From NCBI GenBank assembly GCA_046261875.1, contig JBHENW010000144.1, forward strand, positions 1-10,649: 10,649 nucleotides of DNA. The letters are read 5' to 3'. A program made the position numbers and the translations under genes. Below the pieces are notes generated by a model that was given only the letters and a program-made list of their open reading frames with translations, was not told the origin of the DNA and searched no databases. Shown one piece after another: positions 1-4,884 of the stretch. Numbering within the stretch: the stretch's first letter is position 1; the number at the start of each line of letters is the position of its first letter. The DNA is from JBHENW01 sp046261875 (GTDB lineage Bacteria > Acidobacteriota > Thermoanaerobaculia > UBA5066 > Gp7-AA6).

Positions 1-674
1 GCCATCTCGTAGAGGATCGAACCGAAAGAGAACTGGTCGGAGCGGAAGTCCAGCCCTTGCCCCGCCGCCTGCTCCGGTGACATGTAACCGACCGTGCCGA
101 GCACTGTCCCGGGATGCGTCCCGGGCGGGGACATGGTGGGAGACCGGGAGAGAGCGTCCGAGGTTTCCGCAAGCTTCGCTAACCCGAAGTCGAGGATCTT
201 GACGAAGCCGTCCGCCGACACCATGAGGTTTTCGGGTTTCAAATCCCGGTGCACGATTCCCGCGGTGTGCGCTTTGGCGAGACCCTCGGCCACCTGAGCG
301 GAGATGCTGAGAAGCGTGCGAACCGGGAGAGGCCCGGCGGCGATCAGCTCCCTCACCGTTTTTCCCTCGACCAGCTCCATCGCAATGTAAGGCGCCGAAT
401 CGACCTGCCCGATGTCGTGGATCGTGACGATGTTGGGATGGTTGAGAGCCGAGGCCGACCGGGCCTCCTGCTCGAAACGGCGCAGTCGCTCCTTGTCGGA
501 GGAGAGCTCGCCCGGCAGGACCTTGATGGCGACTTCGCGGCCGAGCCGCGTGTCCCGCGCGCGATAGACCTCCCCCATCCCGCCGGCGCCGAGCGGCGCG
601 AGGATCTCGTAGGGTCCGAGGCGGGTGCCTGCGGTTAGGGTCGTGACGCGAATCCTAGCGCGACCGCGGGGCAC
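1..674 (-). CDS. Hanks-type serine/threonine protein kinase, C-terminus cut by window edge
   Basis: Cytoplasmic protein kinase that would phosphorylate Ser/Thr on unknown partners. Translating the minus strand gives R-L-G-P-Y-E-I, a glycine loop GAGGMGEVY, the ATP-binding lysine in VAIKVL (about residue 51 from the GTG), an alpha-C FEQEAR glutamate, the catalytic loop HRDLKPENL (about 142-150), DFGLAK (about 162) and the activation-segment end YMSPEQ (about 197-202), then DFRSDQFSFG. All catalytic residues are present; the frame runs off the left edge at YEM, so any membrane helix or sensor domain is unseen. Its style (KPENL, SPEQ) differs from the KPGNV/APEQ kinases to the right, so it is a separate paralogue. 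The start is uncertain: the in-frame GTG at 674-672 is the only common start codon after an upstream stop. The place where relatives begin (M-T-L-x-x-G) has GTC-ACG-ACC instead of ATG or GTG, with an AGGA sequence 5 bases ahead. It lies directly downstream of the mosaic pseudogene. Confidence 0.93.
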   Translation of the reverse strand, partial: MPRGRARIRVTTLTAGTRLGPYEILAPLGAGGMGEVYRARDTRLGREVAIKVLPGELSSDKERLRRFEQEARSASALNHPNIVTIHDIGQVDSAPYIAMELVEGKTVRELIAAGPLPVRTLLSISAQVAEGLAKAHTAGIVHRDLKPENLMVSADGFVKILDFGLAKLAETSDALSRSPTMSPPGTHPGTVLGTVGYMSPEQAAGQGLDFRSDQFSFGSILYEM

Positions 675-695
675 ACCCGAGGCTGCCCGACGGCA

Positions 696-981
696 TCATG
701 GGTCGAGGGCGCGCGCCTCGTTGACCAGCTTCGGGAGCCACGAACCGCCGGCACAGTAGTTGTTGTCGTCGTCCCCCTGGGCGCTGACGACGGCGACGAC
801 GTAGGGGCCGGCGGACCAGAAGCCGAAAATGGGACCGCCCGAGTGGCCCTTCATCAAGTCGGCGCCGCAGGTCATGGCGCGTCCCTCCCCCAGGTCGAAC
901 TCGTCCTCGTCCAGATGAAAGTCGCGCTCGTAAACCGGGCGCATGCCGCTGCTCACGTCCCGCGGGTACCCGATGGTCCGC
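696..981 (-). pseudogene. C-terminal fragment of a trypsin-like serine protease
   Basis: From about 977 the frame reads GYPRDVSSGMRPVYERDF, an acidic stretch, then ADLMKGHSGGPIFGFW, YVVAVVSAQG and a plausible natural end LVNEARALDP followed by TGA at 698-696. GHSGGP matches the catalytic-serine motif GDSGGP/GNSGGP of chymotrypsin-fold peptidases, and the following hydrophobic strand and AGG-S-x-L region also fit that family. Only about the last 90 residues are present. The half with the catalytic His and Asp is absent, so the fragment cannot be an active protease. The frame remains open far upstream (to 1595), but those 200 residues are an out-of-frame reading of the propeller segment and have no protease character. 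It sits inside a decayed kinase-propeller gene, replacing about 670 bp of propeller sequence. I infer capture by recombination; its donor gene is not in the window. Confidence 0.78.
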
Positions 982-1589
982 TGTCGTTGTTCGGGTCGCC
1001 GATGCTGACGGAATCCCGCCGGCCGTCGGGCGACAGTCGGAGCGAATAGGCCTCGCTCCTTTCGCCGACCGTGCCCACCGGCCGGCCGGCGGTGTCCAGC
1101 CACGTCAGTTGCCCACCCACGCCCGTCTGCGCCAGTTGATACGCGAGCACGCCGTTCTCGGACACCGAGAACACGCCCCGCCAGGTCCCGTAATCGAAGT
1201 TCACGTCGTCCGCGACCCGGACAGGTTCTCCCGAGAGGCCCATCGTCCCCGCATCGAACCGCTGGGCCATGAGGCTGGTGTCCCGGGTCGACAGGAGCCA
1301 TCCGGAAGCGTATTGCGCGCTTCCGTATGACGAGAACAGGCGCCGATTCTCCTTTCCATCCAGCGAGGCGACGTAGATCCCCGCTTGCTCCGATCGGGGC
1401 GTGGCGTGGTTGGCCGCGACGTAGAGGAAGTGCCTGCCATCGGGCAGAAAGTGCGGCCATCGGTGTGTCGTGTGCTGATTCGTGTCGACACGGGTCAGCG
1501 GCTCGGGCGAGCCGCCGGAAGCAGCGACTCGAACGAGACCGGTCCGAATGTCGGGAGCGAAAACGAGGACACCGGTCTTGCTCCCCCGC
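982..1589 (-). pseudogene. Propeller (TolB/PD40) segment of the mosaic pseudogene
   Basis: About 200 codons without a stop, homologous along their whole length to the middle of the propeller of the complete kinase at 5865-8528. They include PD40-type motifs such as FLPDGRHFLYVA and LSPDGRRDSVS, and the linker QLTWLDTAGRPVG. The homology breaks at once after GDPNND (position 982), where the intact gene continues IWVYELD. The frame here then meets a stop at 955-953 inside the protease-derived DNA. High residue identity with the neighbour suggests duplication within the local array rather than a distant source. Confidence 0.85.
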
Positions 1590-1646
1590 CCTCACCGAGC
1601 GGCGAGAGGATCTCGTACGGGCCGAGGCGAATGCCCGCGGATAGAG

Positions 1647-1664
1647 CGTGACGGGATCCTAACG
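1647..1664 (-). repeat. Copy 1 of a shared pre-kinase sequence (second copy at 645-663)
   Basis: The minus strand just before both left-hand kinase starts reads CGCG-T/C-TAGGAT, then CGTCACG a few bases on, followed by the similar M-T-L-x-x-G coding start. In both copies the codon at the expected initiation site is GTC. This shared stretch shows the two units are duplicates extending slightly upstream of the coding region. AGGA could be a ribosome binding site. Confidence 0.55.
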
Positions 1665-1686
1665 CGCCGGAGGATCAAACATCGGA

Positions 1687-1714
1687 TTGCGATCGCTGGG
1701 GGCGAGAACATAAT
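1687..1714 (+). promoter_or_regulatory. Sigma-70-like promoter, possibly giving a leaderless mRNA
   Basis: TTGCGA at 1687-1692 and CATAAT at 1709-1714 are separated by 16 bp and resemble -35 and -10 elements. A start site 7 bases beyond the -10 falls on the GTG at 1721, so the CHASE kinase could be translated from a leaderless transcript. This agrees with the lack of a well-placed Shine-Dalgarno. The palindrome GCGATCGC (1689-1696) overlaps the -35. Prediction from sequence only. Confidence 0.45.
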
Positions 1715-1720
1715 CGGCCC

Positions 1721-3832
1721 GTGACGAGCGGCGCAGGCCTGCCTGTCGGCCGGTCCGGTTCGGAGACGGGCCGATTCACCGCGCGCCGCCTGCGCTCGGC
1801 GTTTTCTCTGTGGCGCACAGCGGTTCGCGGATCGGACATTCTCGTCGCGAGCGTCTTTGTCGCTCTCTTCCTCGGCCTCGGCACCTACCTGGCGGCCCGG
1901 GCGCAGGCCGCCGCGCGTCTCGCTTTCGCTGAGCGCGCCCAGCACCTGCTGGGTGCGGTCACCGAACGCGTCTCGCAGCCGTCCGAGGACCTCGAAACGC
2001 TCCGCAGCCTCATCGAGGCGTCCGGGCAGGTGACCCGCCGTCAGTTCCGCCTCCTGGCGGATCCGACGCTGCGGCGCCGCCGGCTCGTCTATGCGCTCGA
2101 GTGGCTTCCCGTCGTCCGCGAATCGGAGCGCTCCGCGTACGAGGCGGAGGCGCGGGCCTCGGGGCTGACCGGTTATCGCTTCTGGGAGCCCGGTCCCGAC
2201 GGGAAGCCGCGCGAGGCGCAACGCCGCCCCTATTACGTTCCGATCCACTATATGGAGCCGCCCAGCGCCGTGGCGCTCGGCTTCGACATCGCGGCCGAGG
2301 CCGGACGGTGGCGGACGGCGGAGAAAGCCCGCGACTCGGGCCAGATCGCGGCGTCGCGCCCGTTCGCGCTCGTCGAGGACGCGGGGACCCCGGGCGCCTC
2401 GCCGGCCGTTGCGTTGTACGCGCCCGTGTACGCCGAAGGCGATCCCGGCTCGGAGGAGGGGCGGCGCGCCTCGCTGACCGGTTTCACCATGGCGATTTTC
2501 CGGGTGGGGCCTCTGGTGAACTCCGCCGCCGCCGCGGCGGATGTCTCCGGGCTCGCCTTCGTCATGCGGGATCTCGATCCGGAGGGGGACCTGCAGCTTG
2601 CGGAGCGGCCGCCGGCAGCGCCGCACCTTCCTCGCCGGGCCGGCTTCGACTTGGAGTTTCCGGTTCAGTTCGCCGATCGCAGGTGGGCTCTGGACATTTT
2701 CGCAGTTCCGGGATCTTTCCTTCCCGCGACGCGGGGGGCGATCGGATGGGCCTCCGCCGGCGTGCTCGCCGCGCTCTTCGGCTTCGTGACGGTCACCTCT
2801 CTGCGGACGATCTCGCGTCTGCGGCGGCAGGCGGAGAAGGTCGGGCCTTACCGCCTGATCGCGCGGCTCGGCCAGGGCGCGATGGGCGTCGTCTGGGAAG
2901 CACGTCACGCCCTTCTGCGGCGGCCGACCGCGGTCAAGCTCCTCGCGCCCGGCACCGAAGGCGAGCGATCGCTCGCGCGCTTCGAGCGCGAGGTCCAGCT
3001 CACGGCCGGGCTCACGCACCCGAGCACGATCGCGATCTACGACTACGGGAGGACGGCGGAGGGGATTTTCTATTACGCGATGGAGCTCCTGAGGGGCATC
3101 AACCTCCTGCAGCTCGTCGCCTTCGAAGGCACGCTTCCCCCCGGCCGGGTCGTCCACTTTCTGAAGCAGACGTGCGGCGCTCTGGCGGAGGCGCACGCCG
3201 CCGGTCTCATCCACCGCGACATCAAGCCGGCGAACCTGATGATCTGCGTGCAGGGAGGGATCCCGGACTTCCTGAAGATCCTCGACTTCGGTCTCGTCAA
3301 GGACCTCGGCGCCGTCGAGCGGCTGGCGCGGGATAAGGCGGACGATGGGCCCGTGGACGCCGCTCTCTCGCAGGACGGATCCCTCCTCGGAACACCCCTG
3401 TACCTCGCGCCCGAAGGCATGAGCGATCCCGGAGCCCTGGACGCGCGCGCCGACATCTTCGCCCTCGGGGCGGTCGGATACTTCCTGCTGACCGGGCGCT
3501 CCCCCTTCCCGGGACGCACGGCCATCGAAGTCTTCGCGAAGGAACGGCAGGGCGCGCCTCCTCTCTCCCAGACCACGGACCGTCCCGTGCCCGCCGCGCT
3601 CGAGAAGACGATCCGCTGCTGCCTCGCGTTTGACCGGGAATCCCGCCCGGAGTCTGCTGAGGTCCTCGCCGCCATGCTCGATGCGTGCGCCGTCACGCCG
3701 GCGTGGACCGCGGAGGACGCGAAGACCTGGTGGCGCGAGCGAGGACCGGTGGCCCTCGAAACGGCCCGCGCCGAGCGCGAGGAAAGAGGTCAGTTCCTGG
3801 TCCTGTCGTCAGGCTCCCCCGGTCAGGGCTGA
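1721..3832 (+). CDS. Membrane-bound serine/threonine kinase with extracytoplasmic CHASE sensor domain
   Basis: A 703-residue sensor kinase. Residues 1-38 are a basic cytoplasmic N-terminus, about 39-58 a first membrane helix, and about 65-290 a CHASE-like ligand-binding domain. Supporting features are YALEWLPVVRESERSAYE (124-141), RRPYYVPIHYMEPP (168-181), ALGFDI (185-190), then A-x-x-A-x-D-S-G-Q and ALYAPVY (231-237). A second helix lies at about 338-360. The kinase domain (about 375-655) has LGQGAMGVVWEA, K406 in TAVKLL, catalytic HRDIKPANL (498-506), DFG (522-524), APE (563-565) and DARADIFALGAVGYFL, so it looks active. There is no propeller. CHASE domains usually sit on histidine kinases or cyclic-nucleotide and diguanylate cyclases and sense small molecules; here the output is Ser/Thr phosphorylation. 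The GTG start is used because no ATG or other good start lies upstream in frame. The gene converges on the membrane protein gene to its right, overlapping it by 10 bp. The ligand and targets are unknown. Confidence 0.9.
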   Translation: MTSGAGLPVGRSGSETGRFTARRLRSAFSLWRTAVRGSDILVASVFVALFLGLGTYLAARAQAAARLAFAERAQHLLGAVTERVSQPSEDLETLRSLIEASGQVTRRQFRLLADPTLRRRRLVYALEWLPVVRESERSAYEAEARASGLTGYRFWEPGPDGKPREAQRRPYYVPIHYMEPPSAVALGFDIAAEAGRWRTAEKARDSGQIAASRPFALVEDAGTPGASPAVALYAPVYAEGDPGSEEGRRASLTGFTMAIFRVGPLVNSAAAAADVSGLAFVMRDLDPEGDLQLAERPPAAPHLPRRAGFDLEFPVQFADRRWALDIFAVPGSFLPATRGAIGWASAGVLAALFGFVTVTSLRTISRLRRQAEKVGPYRLIARLGQGAMGVVWEARHALLRRPTAVKLLAPGTEGERSLARFEREVQLTAGLTHPSTIAIYDYGRTAEGIFYYAMELLRGINLLQLVAFEGTLPPGRVVHFLKQTCGALAEAHAAGLIHRDIKPANLMICVQGGIPDFLKILDFGLVKDLGAVERLARDKADDGPVDAALSQDGSLLGTPLYLAPEGMSDPGALDARADIFALGAVGYFLLTGRSPFPGRTAIEVFAKERQGAPPLSQTTDRPVPAALEKTIRCCLAFDRESRPESAEVLAAMLDACAVTPAWTAEDAKTWWRERGPVALETARAEREERGQFLVLSSGSPGQG

Positions 3833-4473
3833 TCCATCCGGGCGCCCCGTTCCCGCTTTCGTGCCCCGGCCATGGTGCGGCACAGCCAGACGCCGAGGGC
3901 CAGCGCGGCCGCCCAGACCGTGAGCGCGGAGAACCGGGCCAGCGTCGCGAGGCCCCGATCCCAGGTCAGGATTCCCAGCTTCGACAGCAGCCAGTTCCAG
4001 TCGTGGATCGGATCGGATACGAAGCCGACCAGGGGAAGCTCCATCGCCCGGGCGTCGCCGACGTAGGTCGCGAGGTTCCAGAGCGAGAAGGCCTCCCATG
4101 CGCCCGCGACGGCCACGCCGAAATAGTCACGCTGCCGGTACAGACGCCAGGCCGCGGCGGCCGGTGCGGCGACCTGGGCGAGGCTGCCGCCGGCGACCCC
4201 GGGGAACTGTCCCGCCCAGGAGAGCAACAGGTGGCCGAGCTCGTGGATCCCGAGCGTGATCCCGCCGAAGAGGCTCGAATAGAACGGGTCGCGCAGGTGC
4301 CGGACGCCGACCCAGGCCAGGTACGCCAGGAGCACCGCCCGCCAGACGCAGGAGCGGCCGGCACACCACGCCGCGGCGTCGTCCCGAAAGGCGGCCAGAC
4401 GGGGAAACCGGGAGAAAAAGCCGCCGCGGGGCGGATGGGCGAGCGGGTCTGCGTACGGCCTCTGAACGCCCAC
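3823..4473 (-). CDS. Integral membrane protein with HELGH metallopeptidase-type motif
   Basis: About 216 residues from the GTG at 4473. I chose this start because GGGAGAAG (4480-4487) lies 6 bases ahead of it. An ATG at 4530 would add 19 basic residues but has no ribosome binding site and overlaps the promoter region of the divergent gene. Hydrophobic segments lie at VWRAVLLAYLAWVGV, at YSSLFGGITLGIHELGHLLL and near the C-terminus (ALTVWAAALALGVWL), with another weak one between. HELGH fits the HExxH zinc signature of membrane metallopeptidases and sits inside or beside a helix, as in site-2-type enzymes. Further conserved-looking elements are YVGDARAMELPLVG and HDWNWLLSKLGIL, which could supply a third zinc ligand. 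I recognise this as a recurring uncharacterised membrane family but cannot name it; peptidase activity is inference. It ends in a basic tail inside the end of the CHASE kinase gene on the other strand. Confidence 0.8.
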   Translation of the reverse strand: MGVQRPYADPLAHPPRGGFFSRFPRLAAFRDDAAAWCAGRSCVWRAVLLAYLAWVGVRHLRDPFYSSLFGGITLGIHELGHLLLSWAGQFPGVAGGSLAQVAAPAAAAWRLYRQRDYFGVAVAGAWEAFSLWNLATYVGDARAMELPLVGFVSDPIHDWNWLLSKLGILTWDRGLATLARFSALTVWAAALALGVWLCRTMAGARKRERGARMDQP

Positions 4474-4529
4474 GTCGAGCTTCTCCCGACGATTATGGGG
4501 CTTCCGCTGGCGCAGACCCGCGCCCGCCA

Positions 4530-4551
4530 TAGAATGCCGACAAAAGCGAGG
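4530..4551 (+). promoter_or_regulatory. -10 element and ribosome binding site for the 104-residue gene
   Basis: TAGAAT at 4530-4535 is a good -10 match; a weak -35 (CTGGCG, 4507-4512) lies 17 bp ahead. GAGG at 4548-4551 sits 5 bases before the ATG at 4557 and supports that start. The predicted leader is about 15 bases. Confidence 0.45.
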
Positions 4552-4556
4552 TCGAC

Positions 4557-4871
4557 ATGCTGACGTTGGACGAGGCCTTCGAACGCATTGGGGCGGCTCT
4601 CGTGGGGACGGGATACGTCCTGAAGAAGCGGGAGAAGCCGGCGGACGGCTCCGGAGACCGATTCGAGGTCTTCACTTCCCCGACCATGTCGATGCGCCTC
4701 TACTGGACCGAGAAGGCGCGTCTCCTGAAGCTTCAGTTCGAGCAGGGCGGAAAGTGGGTCGATTTCAGCCGGCTCGGGTTCGGCCCCCGCGGCCTGGAGG
4801 AGTCCGCGGTCGCGGCGCTCGTCCGCGCGGTTCAGAACGAGGTGGGCGAAACCTCGACCGACGCCGGCTGA
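4557..4871 (+). CDS. Small hypothetical protein, 104 residues
   Basis: I do not recognise this protein. It begins with an amphipathic helix (LDEAFERIGAALVGTGYVL), then a basic/polar linker, then an alternating beta-like stretch (RFEVFTSP, MSMRLYWTEKARLLKLQFEQ, KWVDFSRLGF), and ends in a helix (ESAVAALVRAVQNEV) with a short polar tail. There is no signal peptide, membrane segment or cysteine, so it is probably a small soluble alpha/beta protein. A GAGG ribosome binding site 5 bases ahead of the ATG and GC-rich third codon positions support a real gene. It is divergent from the HELGH membrane protein, with 83 bp between starts, which may imply shared control. The next 70 bases downstream hold nothing recognised before the kinase remnants. 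Confidence 0.75.
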   Translation: MLTLDEAFERIGAALVGTGYVLKKREKPADGSGDRFEVFTSPTMSMRLYWTEKARLLKLQFEQGGKWVDFSRLGFGPRGLEESAVAALVRAVQNEVGETSTDAG

Positions 4872-4884
4872 ACGGGAGCAACAC

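Larger units (their letters stand above)
674..1652 (-). pseudogene. Mosaic pseudogene of a kinase-TolB/PD40 propeller gene with a protease fragment inside
   Basis: Four segments can be read in gene order. (1) 1652 to about 1590: a kinase start reading GIRLGPYEILSPLGEGG, stopping in the glycine loop. (2) About 1589 to 982: roughly 200 propeller codons, from GVLVFAPD to GDPNND, closely similar to residues 442-640 of the intact kinase at 5865-8528; shared stretches include GSAQYASGWLLS and VRVADDVNFD. (3) About 981-700: a trypsin-like protease C-terminus in another frame. (4) 699-674: a short match to the last codons of the same intact kinase. Relative to that paralogue about 420 codons are missing between segments 1 and 2, and the join shifts frame. 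Segment 2 has no internal stop, so damage is confined to the junctions, which suggests recent decay. The kinase start lacks a canonical start codon and has a one-base length difference from gene-like relatives. No single frame gives a functional protein. Confidence 0.85.

Noticed and set aside
985..1595. The first 200 residues of the long frame that ends in the protease fragment
   Set aside because: The same DNA in another minus-strand frame gives a stop-free propeller homologue, so this reading is out of frame and not protease.
1592..3214. A 540-codon open frame on the minus strand across the CHASE kinase gene
   Set aside because: It is rich in Arg/Pro/Gly with no domain, as expected for an antisense shadow of GC-rich coding DNA. 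The plus strand carries clear kinase and CHASE motifs over the same bases.
2101..3336. A 411-codon plus-strand frame overlapping the CHASE kinase in another frame
   Set aside because: It is Arg/Ala/Gly-rich without motifs and begins inside the CHASE domain, so it is a frame shadow.
3815..3850. Possible shared terminator between the convergent genes
   Set aside because: Only short CCCGG/CCGGG pairing with a long loop and no T-run on either strand.
4492..4497. CATAAT on the minus strand as a -10 for the HELGH membrane protein
   Set aside because: Its predicted start site would fall within the ribosome binding site at 4480-4487, and no -35 is visible, so I did not annotate it.
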